A stretch of 33,883 nt of DNA from Sphingobacteriales bacterium TSM_CSM (GTDB taxonomy: Bacteria > Bacteroidota > Bacteroidia > Chitinophagales > UBA2359). The DNA lies in assembly GCA_002212725.1 (NCBI GenBank), contig MTCR01000104.1:1-33883 (forward strand). Direction: 5' to 3'. The notes beneath the pieces were generated by a model. The model made no database searches. It was not told the origin of the DNA and was given only the letters and a program-made list of their open reading frames with translations. A program made the position numbers and the translations under genes. Positions 9,653-17,582 of this stretch are shown in pieces. Each line of letters opens with the position of its first letter. Positions within the stretch are counted from its first letter, which is position 1.

Positions 9653-10041
9653 AATAGCGCAGTATTTTGGTGCGATGATGTAAGTATAACGCTTTTTGCA
9701 GTACAAGCGTTGCATGGGTTCCGTTTTTTACCCCGAACAGAACCGCCCTGCCTGTGCAAAACAGCCGGCAGTACATGGAACTCAGCAGGTAAAAAACCTG
9801 CAAAACAGCGGTTTCTTTACATGGCAAAAATTTTTTTTAAAAAAAGCCGCTACTTTCAACGGTTTTTATTTTACCTTTCTATGAAAATTTGCTTTTTCGT
9901 TAAGAGCAATAATCCAGGGCTACTGCCAAACTGCAAATTTGGGCAAGGAAACCGGGCATCCTGCCTCCGGAATGCATAAATATAACCTGCCTTTTCTCCC
10001 CTTTTACCATACATTCATTCACAATAAATTACCCACCATCT
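9653..10041. other. Divergent intergenic region, no gene seen
   Basis: This 389-bp stretch separates the divergent C25 peptidase gene and the 2081-aa protein gene. It contains a perfect inverted repeat GCAGGT (9785-9790) / ACCTGC (9796-9801) and an A5T8A7 tract (9826-9845). Both genes must have their promoters here, but I could not find a consensus TAnnTTTG box on either strand. Confidence 0.5.
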
Positions 10042-13000
10042 ATGAAAACACTTGAACACACTTTAATACTCATGTTGTTCATTCTGCTGACAACAGGCAG
10101 CGCAGCAACCCTTCAGGCGCAAACGCTTTCGGGGCCGGCCTCAGTTTGCGAGGGCGAGTGTTATGCCTATACCATGTCGCCTTCGGGCAGCTATATCTGG
10201 CAGGTAACCGGCGGCACACCGGTTTTCCAAACCGGAAACAGTGTAAATATTTGTTGGGGACTAACCGGCACCGGAACCATTGCCGTAACTCAAGGCAATG
10301 TAACAGTAGCCACCCTTACGGTTATCATTCACCCCAATCCTACACCGGTTATTATACCGCCGCCCATTCCGTCTTGCCCGGCTGCCAACGGCTCGGCCGG
10401 TGTGCCCGACCAAGGACATGACTGCCTGAAAGCCTGCGCCAACCAATGCCTTAACTACAAAGCGCCGCTAAACCCCGGCAGTACCTACAGTTGGGATGCG
10501 GGCGGCGAAATCAGCCTTACACCTACCGGTGTTAATACCGTAAGCATTTGCTGGGGCAACCCCGGAAATGGGTACATTAAGGTAATAGAAACCAACCAAT
10601 GGGGCTGTACCGATTCTACGCTGATTTGCGTAAAAATCATTCAGTCGCCGGTGGCTTTGTTTACCGTATCGCCCGGAACCAGCGTTTGTAAAGGGCAAAC
10701 TTTGTCGTTTAATAACCTTTCTACCGGGGGTGTTACCTATTTTTGGAACTTCGGCGATGGTAACACCTCTACCATGCTTAACCCTACGCATGTGTATAAC
10801 ACCGCCGGCACCTATACCGTAACGCTTACGGTAGAAAACGCCTGCAAATGTTCCAGTACCTACAGTTTAACCATTACTGTTTCCAATAATCAGGCATTGC
10901 CCATAGACTGTATTTCAACGGTTTGTGCCAACGACCCGCAGCCTTGGGTGTATTATACTACTCCCGGCTGTGGCCCTTACACATGGAACGTAACGGGAGC
11001 CGTTTCGTGGTCGGTGCTAAGCCCGCCCCATCAAATACAGGTGCTTTGGGGCGCAGGCCCCGCCGGAACCATCAGCGTATCGGCAGCAGGCTGCGGCGGC
11101 AACCTTTGCCCGCCTACAACAGTAACCGTGCCTATCATTTCGGCAACCGTACCTATATCGGGAGCTAACCCCGCCTGTGTTGACAGTTACGAAATATATT
11201 CGGCACCAAAATTTGGCGGAACCGCTTACACCTGGACCGTAACCGGCGGAACCATAATACAAGGGCAAGGCTCGCATCAAATTACCGTGCATTGGAGCCA
11301 GTTTCCTACCACAGGGCAAATTTGTGTAAATTATGACAACTGTTTTCTGGATTGTGGCGGACAAGCCTGCATGACTGTTCCGGTATTAGCGCCATTTGAA
11401 CTTAACGGCCCCGATGAAATCTGCCTGAACGACATTGGCACTTTTAACGCCTTCAGCATGTCGGGTACTCCACTTTGCAATTGGTCGGTAACGCTGCCCA
11501 ACAATGTTACCTTGCCCAATTTGGCAACCAATACCAGTGTGTTCAGTTTTCCGTTTAACCTGGGCACAGGCATTTACGTGGTAACGGCAACGGCGCAAAA
11601 TGCCTCGCTGTTTTGCAACTTAACGGCCAGTTATGCGGTGCAGGTAATACCGTTGCCACCACCACCGCTTACCATAACCGGTCCTACAACGGTATGTCCT
11701 AATGGCAGCTATACTTACAGCACCTTTGCCAGCCCTGCTGTGGGCAGTTTTGTATGGACAGCCACCAACGGAACCGTTGCACCGCTAAGTGCCAATCAGG
11801 TAGTGGTAACGTGGGGGCCATCGGGGCCATATTCGGTTTCGGTGGCGCAAAAAGACAAAAACAGCCCCTTCTGCCAGTCGCCGCCCATTACTCTCAATGT
11901 CAATGCACTTACATTAGGCACTATTACCGGAACTGCCAACGCCTGTTTAAACGGAACCCATACGTACTCAGTGCCTGCCATTGCCGGCGAGTACTATAAT
12001 TGGACAATTATCCCATCAAATGCCGGTAGTATAGTGGCCGGCGCCGGAACCAACAGCGTAAGCATTCAATGGAATATTTTAGGCGCTGCAACGGTTAGCG
12101 TAGGGGTTTGCAGCCAAACGGCAAGCCTCAATGTAACCGTGGCTACGCCTACTATCAGCATCAGTGCGCCGGCAACCGTGTGCGCCGGCACACCTTACAA
12201 TATTTCGGTTACACCGGCCACTTATATAAGTTACCAATGGCAACACCAAAACGGCAATACCTACAGCGGGCAAACCATCACTCCAAATATTGGGGGCTGT
12301 TTTTCGGTTACAATAACCAATTCAAACGGTTGTACGGCGGCTTCATCAATTTGTGTAGGTCAAAATCCTGCACCGGTTGCCAGCATTTCCACATTGGGGC
12401 CAACCGTATTTTGTATTCCCAATCCGGTATCGGCCACGCTTTATGCGTTAACTGCAGTTGGGTACACCTATCAGTGGCAACTCAATGCCGCTAATATTCC
12501 TTCGGCCACCGGCAGTTCCTATAATGCCGTTGCACCCGGAACCTATACGGTTGTGGTAACCAACAGTTTTGGCTGTACGGCGGCATCAAACCCTATTGTC
12601 ATTCAGCTTATTACCTGCCCGCCCAACCCGTGCAATGTTGTAGGGGTGGTAATGGGTACAGCTACACCCACCTCGCAATGCAATGTATTTAATTTTACCG
12701 GCACGGCTACCAATACTACTCTTAGTGGCTGGACTTTTGGCGATGGCAATTCCAGCCCGCTTACCACTGTAACCCATACTTATACACAAGCCGGTTATTA
12801 TATGTCAACCCTAAGCGGTACCGATATAAATGGCTGTCCGGTGTCCGATTCGAGGCCGGTAGTTGTGGTGGCGGCAGCCAACTTTAATTTTGCTGTAGGG
12901 TGCAACCAAACGGTAACATTTACCGATTTATCAACCTATATTCCTTCGGCAAGTATCAGCGGGTACTCATGGAACTTTGGCGACCCGCCAAGTGGTGTAA

Positions 13001-16000
13001 ACAATACATCGGCGCTTCAAAATCCAACGCATGTATTCAGTTCATCGGGGTCTTTTACCGTAACCCTTACCATAACGGCCAGCACCGGTTGTACTTCTGT
13101 AAGAACACTTACGGTAAATGTTCCGGCATCGCCCACGGCAAGCATTACCGCACCGGTACAAGCCTGCGAAGATACCGGCGTGCCGTTTACCGGCAGCGGA
13201 ACGGGCAGCATTGTAGGCTACGCATGGAACTTTGGCGACCCGGCCAGCGGCGCTGCCAACACCTCTAATGCAGCCCTTACTTCGCATACCTTTAACACTC
13301 CGGGGGTTTATACCGTTACCCTTACCGTAACCGATGTGGCAGGCTGTACCGCAAGCGCTAACCACAGCATTACCATTAGCCAGAACAACCTGACGGGAAC
13401 CATTTCACTGTCGCCTTCGGGCATTATTTGCCAGGGCAGTTGCGCCACTTTAACAGCGCCTGCCGGCGGAACCTCCTATTTGTGGAGCAACGGCGCAGTT
13501 ACCAACCCCATAACGGTTTGCACATCGGGAAGCTACAAGGTAACCATTACCGATGCCAACGGGTGCGAATATGTTCCGCCTCCAAAAACAGTGGTCATTA
13601 CGCCCGGCCCCGATATTGATATTGTGGGCGACCACGTTATTTGCGCCGGCACTCCGCTAACGCTTAACGTGCTCCCGTGTAATTTTGCCAACTACACTTA
13701 CAACTGGTCGGGCGGCACCTGCACCAGTTGTTGCACCAACGCGGTCAATCCTTCGTGGAACCTCAACTTGTTGCCGCCGGGCAACTACAACTTTACGGTT
13801 ACAGTTACCGACAACACTACCGGTTGCAGTTCGGTGGCTGCACATGCCGTTACCGTTTATCCGCTTCCTTTGGCGCCGGTTATTACCTCTAACCCTACCG
13901 GACCGCCTTTGTGTGCAGGGGCTAACGTAACCTTTACCGTAACCAACCCCACAGGTGGCGTAACCTATGTATGGAGCAACGGACAAACCGGCACCACTAT
14001 TACGGTAAACAATATTATAGCCGGCGACTGGTATGTGGTAGCTATTGATAACGTAACCGGTTGCGAAAGCGAAAGCAACCATATAAACATTTGTGAGAAA
14101 CCCGATATTTGCCTTGCTCCCGAAGGCTGCTATACCCGTTGCGGTCCCGATACTTTATGCGTAGCCAACATATTTGCCGGCTACCAGTGGTATTTTAACG
14201 GCTCACCTATAAGCGGCGCCATTAACAATATTTATGTGGCAAACAACAGCGGCGTTTACCAGGTATTGCTTACCAATGCCTGCGGATGTACAGCATTGTC
14301 TAATCCGCTTAACCTTACTTTGGTGCCTTGCTGCGCCACTGTTCAGGATACAGTGGCCTGTAATCAGGAGTTGCCGGGTACCTATTCATACACCTTTAAC
14401 TTCTTTAATCAAAGCGGCTTCACCATAAATCAGGTGCAGTTAACGGCAACATCGAGCAATAACCTGCCGGTTACGGTATCGCCTGCTGCAATACCAACAG
14501 GCAATGTACCCAACAACACCAATTCGGGCAATTTTACCGTTACCCTTAGCGGGCCGGGCGCAGCGCCGGGTGCAACCATTTGCTTCCAATACAACTTCCT
14601 GTATGTATTGGGCAACGGTCAAACAGTGTTCTGTTGCCATTCGCCCATATTGTACTGTGTTACACTGCCGGTAAACTGTTGTCAATGCGGAAACTATGAT
14701 GAATTTTTGGCTGCCGTGAACCAGGGAATACAGATTATTCCTGCTAATGTGTGCGGAAAATTTAAATTTGTTCCCAATGCACTGGGCGTTTGCGATTCGG
14801 TTACCTGGACATTAGATGGCATACCGCTGTATAACACCACCGGTATAGATACCGTTACCCACACCTTCCCCACCACACCACCGGGCTGGCATATCATCTG
14901 CTATACGGTGAAGCGCTACGATTTGAACGGCAATTTATGCTTCCAGCATACCGTTTGCCGGGAGGTATATGTGAGTTGCTGCCGGTGCGATGAAAATTTT
15001 TATGCACAGGCTAACCTTGGTTTTAACTACAACGTGTGGAACTTTACGGCAACCATGTACCCTATTGGCCTTTTAGACCCCGGTTGCGACCAGGTAACCT
15101 GGTCATATACTACCGCCAACCAGTCGGTAATTATGGGCACTTCGCAGGGAAATAACGGATTTACCTATACCTTCCCCGGGCCGGGATTGTATAAGGTGTG
15201 CATGACCATTACCCGGATTGATGCCGTTACCGGACAAATTTGTCAGGTAACCAAATGCCGCAAGGTTTATATACCTTGCATTATTATCTGGCACGACCCT
15301 GCCGACCCGACGGCGACAGAGTGGCAGGTGTCGCAATATACAGGCGAAGTGCTGAACCCTTTAGATGATGACAGTTCGGTTAGTTTTGCCGATGTAACGG
15401 TAAATGTTATTGAGCAACCGGCAAATGGCTTTATTGTTTATGACCCCATCAACCTATGGCTCATTTTTTACCCAAATACCGGTTTTAACGGCGGATTGGA
15501 AACCTTTACCTACGAAATTTGCTTAATTGCCAACCCCGCAATTTGCGAAACCATTACTGCCGAAATAGTGGCAGTGCAAAACATACCCACCATGGGGCTG
15601 CAATTTAAAACGCTGCTGGGCGGCACGCTTAATGCCAACAACCCCTTAACCATGGATAATACGCTGCGGCAACAAAATCTGCTTCCCCTTGAACCGCCCT
15701 ATGAACGGCCCCCGTGGGAAATGGAGTGCGCCGCCGGTTATATTGACCACACAGCCATGCCTGCCGATATGGTGGATTATGTTGCCATTGAAGCGCGTTA
15801 TGCCGGCGCTCCCGATGTGCGGGCTGCCCTGCTTTGCGGCATCTTACACCAGGATGGAACGGTGGGCGGCATCTGTTCGGGATTTGGCGCTTGCGAAAAT
15901 GGTGTATTGGAAACGGCGCAATTAGTACCCGGCAACTGGTACTACTTTATAATACGCCACCGAAACCATACCGCACTCATGACAGCACAACCCGTACAGG

Positions 16001-16287
16001 CAGTTGATGGTGCGGTAATAGATTTCAGGTTAGCCGCTTCGGTAGCCGGCGATGGCAGTCAGTTGGTATCTATTGCCGGAACACCTTATGGTGCCATGAT
16101 TCCTGCCGATATTTATGCCGATGGCATACACTCTTTGTACGATTTTAACCTTTACCGCGCACAATCGGGTGCAGTAAACGGTTATTACGATGCCGACTGC
16201 AATTTAGACGGGCAGGTTACCATTGCCGATTTTAACCTCTACCGCCCGAATGCAGCACATATTGGGGTGCAGTTAATACGGTATTAA
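10042..16287 (+). CDS. Giant secreted PKD-domain protein with RHRNH module and dockerin-like C-terminus
   Basis: The 2081-aa product has a signal peptide (cleavage near LQAQ, residue 28). The body is a chain of beta-sandwich repeats. Classical PKD domains occur at about residues 203-281 (FWNFGDGNTS...NPTHVY), 877-942 (WTFGDGNSS), 948-1028 (WNFGDPPSG) and 1032-1113 (WNFGDPASG). They are interspersed with many PKD-like units containing W-x-VTGGT and VxWG patterns, and the protein is unusually rich in cysteine. Around 1640-1760 are CCxC-framed repeats, followed by a cadherin/Ig-like domain near 1770-1850. The last ~200 residues hold an RHRNH motif (~1971) and two EF-hand-like loops (2023-2034 and 2052-2063), each followed by FNLYR. 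The second loop, DCNLDGQVTIAD, fits a dockerin calcium loop exactly. No standard T9SS C-terminal domain is present. An adhesive or surface-matrix role is inferred. Confidence 0.85.
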   Translation: MKTLEHTLILMLFILLTTGSAATLQAQTLSGPASVCEGECYAYTMSPSGSYIWQVTGGTPVFQTGNSVNICWGLTGTGTIAVTQGNVTVATLTVIIHPNPTPVIIPPPIPSCPAANGSAGVPDQGHDCLKACANQCLNYKAPLNPGSTYSWDAGGEISLTPTGVNTVSICWGNPGNGYIKVIETNQWGCTDSTLICVKIIQSPVALFTVSPGTSVCKGQTLSFNNLSTGGVTYFWNFGDGNTSTMLNPTHVYNTAGTYTVTLTVENACKCSSTYSLTITVSNNQALPIDCISTVCANDPQPWVYYTTPGCGPYTWNVTGAVSWSVLSPPHQIQVLWGAGPAGTISVSAAGCGGNLCPPTTVTVPIISATVPISGANPACVDSYEIYSAPKFGGTAYTWTVTGGTIIQGQGSHQITVHWSQFPTTGQICVNYDNCFLDCGGQACMTVPVLAPFELNGPDEICLNDIGTFNAFSMSGTPLCNWSVTLPNNVTLPNLATNTSVFSFPFNLGTGIYVVTATAQNASLFCNLTASYAVQVIPLPPPPLTITGPTTVCPNGSYTYSTFASPAVGSFVWTATNGTVAPLSANQVVVTWGPSGPYSVSVAQKDKNSPFCQSPPITLNVNALTLGTITGTANACLNGTHTYSVPAIAGEYYNWTIIPSNAGSIVAGAGTNSVSIQWNILGAATVSVGVCSQTASLNVTVATPTISISAPATVCAGTPYNISVTPATYISYQWQHQNGNTYSGQTITPNIGGCFSVTITNSNGCTAASSICVGQNPAPVASISTLGPTVFCIPNPVSATLYALTAVGYTYQWQLNAANIPSATGSSYNAVAPGTYTVVVTNSFGCTAASNPIVIQLITCPPNPCNVVGVVMGTATPTSQCNVFNFTGTATNTTLSGWTFGDGNSSPLTTVTHTYTQAGYYMSTLSGTDINGCPVSDSRPVVVVAAANFNFAVGCNQTVTFTDLSTYIPSASISGYSWNFGDPPSGVNNTSALQNPTHVFSSSGSFTVTLTITASTGCTSVRTLTVNVPASPTASITAPVQACEDTGVPFTGSGTGSIVGYAWNFGDPASGAANTSNAALTSHTFNTPGVYTVTLTVTDVAGCTASANHSITISQNNLTGTISLSPSGIICQGSCATLTAPAGGTSYLWSNGAVTNPITVCTSGSYKVTITDANGCEYVPPPKTVVITPGPDIDIVGDHVICAGTPLTLNVLPCNFANYTYNWSGGTCTSCCTNAVNPSWNLNLLPPGNYNFTVTVTDNTTGCSSVAAHAVTVYPLPLAPVITSNPTGPPLCAGANVTFTVTNPTGGVTYVWSNGQTGTTITVNNIIAGDWYVVAIDNVTGCESESNHINICEKPDICLAPEGCYTRCGPDTLCVANIFAGYQWYFNGSPISGAINNIYVANNSGVYQVLLTNACGCTALSNPLNLTLVPCCATVQDTVACNQELPGTYSYTFNFFNQSGFTINQVQLTATSSNNLPVTVSPAAIPTGNVPNNTNSGNFTVTLSGPGAAPGATICFQYNFLYVLGNGQTVFCCHSPILYCVTLPVNCCQCGNYDEFLAAVNQGIQIIPANVCGKFKFVPNALGVCDSVTWTLDGIPLYNTTGIDTVTHTFPTTPPGWHIICYTVKRYDLNGNLCFQHTVCREVYVSCCRCDENFYAQANLGFNYNVWNFTATMYPIGLLDPGCDQVTWSYTTANQSVIMGTSQGNNGFTYTFPGPGLYKVCMTITRIDAVTGQICQVTKCRKVYIPCIIIWHDPADPTATEWQVSQYTGEVLNPLDDDSSVSFADVTVNVIEQPANGFIVYDPINLWLIFYPNTGFNGGLETFTYEICLIANPAICETITAEIVAVQNIPTMGLQFKTLLGGTLNANNPLTMDNTLRQQNLLPLEPPYERPPWEMECAAGYIDHTAMPADMVDYVAIEARYAGAPDVRAALLCGILHQDGTVGGICSGFGACENGVLETAQLVPGNWYYFIIRHRNHTALMTAQPVQAVDGAVIDFRLAASVAGDGSQLVSIAGTPYGAMIPADIYADGIHSLYDFNLYRAQSGAVNGYYDADCNLDGQVTIADFNLYRPNAAHIGVQLIRY

Positions 16288-16315
16288 TTCTTAGGCGCCT
16301 CTTTTCAGTACCGAA

Positions 16316-16355
16316 GTTTTACCTGTTCTGTTTGAACCGGGCAGGTAAAACCTGC
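16316..16355 (+). terminator. Two overlapping alternative hairpins downstream of the giant gene
   Basis: GTTTTACCTG (16316-16325) pairs perfectly with CAGGTAAAAC (16342-16351) around a 16-base loop. The second arm is also part of a tighter hairpin GCAGGT (16341-16346) / ACCTGC (16350-16355) with a 3-base loop. The two folds exclude each other. Neither is followed by a strong T-run, so termination is only a guess; an mRNA 3'-end stabiliser is equally possible. Confidence 0.3.
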
Positions 16356-16471
16356 GGTGCTATTATAAATTTTACGGAAAACACCGTTTTATCTCAGCAG
16401 TGGGTTAGATTTACTGTTCTTTGCCGCAATATGCCATGATACAAAGACTCACTATGCCACTATTATTTGTG

Positions 16472-16479
16472 TAACTTTG
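16472..16479 (+). promoter_or_regulatory. -7-type box TAACTTTG upstream of the 160-aa secreted protein gene
   Basis: The octamer matches TAnnTTTG and sits about 120 bases before the ATG at 16600. No TTTG or TTG occurs at the usual 19-base spacing upstream, so only half of the promoter consensus is present. Confidence 0.3.
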
Positions 16480-16599
16480 AGCCTTCGTGCCTTTGTGGCA
16501 AATTTAGAACGGTATAACATAATACATCCGTGAACCAAACTTGTTATTCAGTACCAACCTAAACAGTTTTTTATTCATATTTAAAACAAATTTTCGCAA

Positions 16600-17082
16600 A
16601 TGAAAAAATTTCTTTCTCTCAATGTGTGTTTATTATTGCTTTTTGCAGCCTCTTTTTCTGTTAATGCACAGAAGTACTTTGACTATGAGTGGAGCAAATA
16701 CAACCTTGCTTTTACCTTAGCCGAAGATTTTAAAGAGGTTACCAACAACGACTCTGAATTTACTGCAGTTGGCGACGGAATGGAATTTGCCGTTTTTCCG
16801 TTTAATGATGCCAGTGTTGACCATTCTGACATGACAAAATACACGCTGTCTGTTGCAGGCTCACTGGAGATGCAGGAGTTAGATGATGTAGATGTACTTG
16901 ATTTGAATGGTTTGGAAGGCGCTTACGTAGAAGGGTACAAAGATGGCGACCGCGTTATTTTGCTGGGCTTTATTGACCCCACTTCGGAAACCAATTTTTT
17001 TGCACTTATTACCTTTGGCGATGATGATAACGTAGCCGAAGACGAGGCTGTGAAAATGATAAGCAGCCTCAGAAAAAAATAA
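16600..17082 (+). CDS. Small secreted protein, unknown function
   Basis: The 160-aa product has a clear signal peptide (MKKFLSLN...VNAQ, cleavage near residue 24). The mature part is acidic and alternates strand-like segments: an aromatic start KYFDYEWSKYNLAFTLAEDF, then GDGMEFAVFPF, ILLGFIDPTSETNFFALITF, and a C-terminal helix ending SSLRKK. The pattern is reminiscent of PsbP/DUF1795-type folds in Bacteroidota, but I cannot assign the family with confidence. It has no T9SS C-terminal domain, so it is probably periplasmic. It converges with the gene at 17136 over a shared hairpin. Confidence 0.75.
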   Translation: MKKFLSLNVCLLLLFAASFSVNAQKYFDYEWSKYNLAFTLAEDFKEVTNNDSEFTAVGDGMEFAVFPFNDASVDHSDMTKYTLSVAGSLEMQELDDVDVLDLNGLEGAYVEGYKDGDRVILLGFIDPTSETNFFALITFGDDDNVAEDEAVKMISSLRKK

Positions 17083-17136
17083 GCCGGTTATTTCAATGCA
17101 GTTTGCTGTTGTTTCAAACAAAACGGCAAACCGGCT
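17082..17136. terminator. Nested bidirectional hairpin between convergent stop codons
   Basis: AGCCGGTT (17082-17089) pairs perfectly with AACCGGCT (17129-17136). Inside the loop lies a second perfect palindrome TTGTTTCAAACAA (17108-17120). The stem begins at the last base of the plus-strand stop codon (17080-17082) and ends at the first base of the minus-strand stop (17136-17138), so one structure serves both mRNA ends. There is no long T-run. Confidence 0.5.
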
Positions 17137-17510
17137 CAATCCCAGGTATCAGCGCTCAGTTCCTCGCCTTCGGGTGGTGGAGTTGAGCGCTGTTGTTGTT
17201 CTTTATACCATCGGCGGGTTTTTATTTTTTGCATTTCACGCTCAATGATAAGGTCGGCCAAAGCCAGTGGCGGGGGCAGTTCGGTTTGGTTAGAGAGTGC
17301 CAGCATGGCTTTTTTTTCCGGAATGTCGAGGCGGTATAGCGCCTGAAGAAATGCTTCGAGGTCGTTTTCAATCTTCCAGGCAATTACCCCGGCCAGCCAA
17401 TTGCGGAATGCCTCGGAAGTATTGCTTTGTTTTTCGGGAGGAGCATCGGGGAGCGCCAGGTCTTTACCAACTAATTCTATTGTTTCGGGCAGAAAATCGG
17501 GTTGCAGCAT
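17136..17510 (-). CDS. Conserved-type hypothetical protein downstream of mfd
   Basis: The 124-aa product is soluble, with no signal peptide or membrane segment. It reads as mainly alpha-helical (LAGVIAWKIENDLEAFLQALYRLDIPEKKAMLAL), with a basic helix KIKTRRWYKEQQQR and a Pro/Glu-rich tail. I do not recognise a named family. It follows mfd by 72 bases on the same strand, so it may be co-transcribed with it, but nothing ties it to repair. Confidence 0.65.
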   Translation of the reverse strand: MLQPDFLPETIELVGKDLALPDAPPEKQSNTSEAFRNWLAGVIAWKIENDLEAFLQALYRLDIPEKKAMLALSNQTELPPPLALADLIIEREMQKIKTRRWYKEQQQRSTPPPEGEELSADTWD

Positions 17511-17582
17511 GTTTATTTTACAAGTATCGGGGTGAATTGATAAAAAACTAAAACTCGGGGTAGTCAGAGCGGTTTATTGGTT

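Larger units (their letters stand above)
16288..16599. other. Intergenic region with alternative hairpins, no gene seen
   Basis: No coding sequence is supported in these 312 bp. Just after the stop at 16287 are overlapping inverted repeats (16316-16355), and a TAACTTTG box lies at 16472-16479 on the plus strand. Confidence 0.5.

Noticed and set aside
9443..9979. 178-codon plus-strand open frame across the 5' end of the C25 gene
   Set aside because: It overlaps the signal peptide of the real gene antisense and has no domain or signal features.
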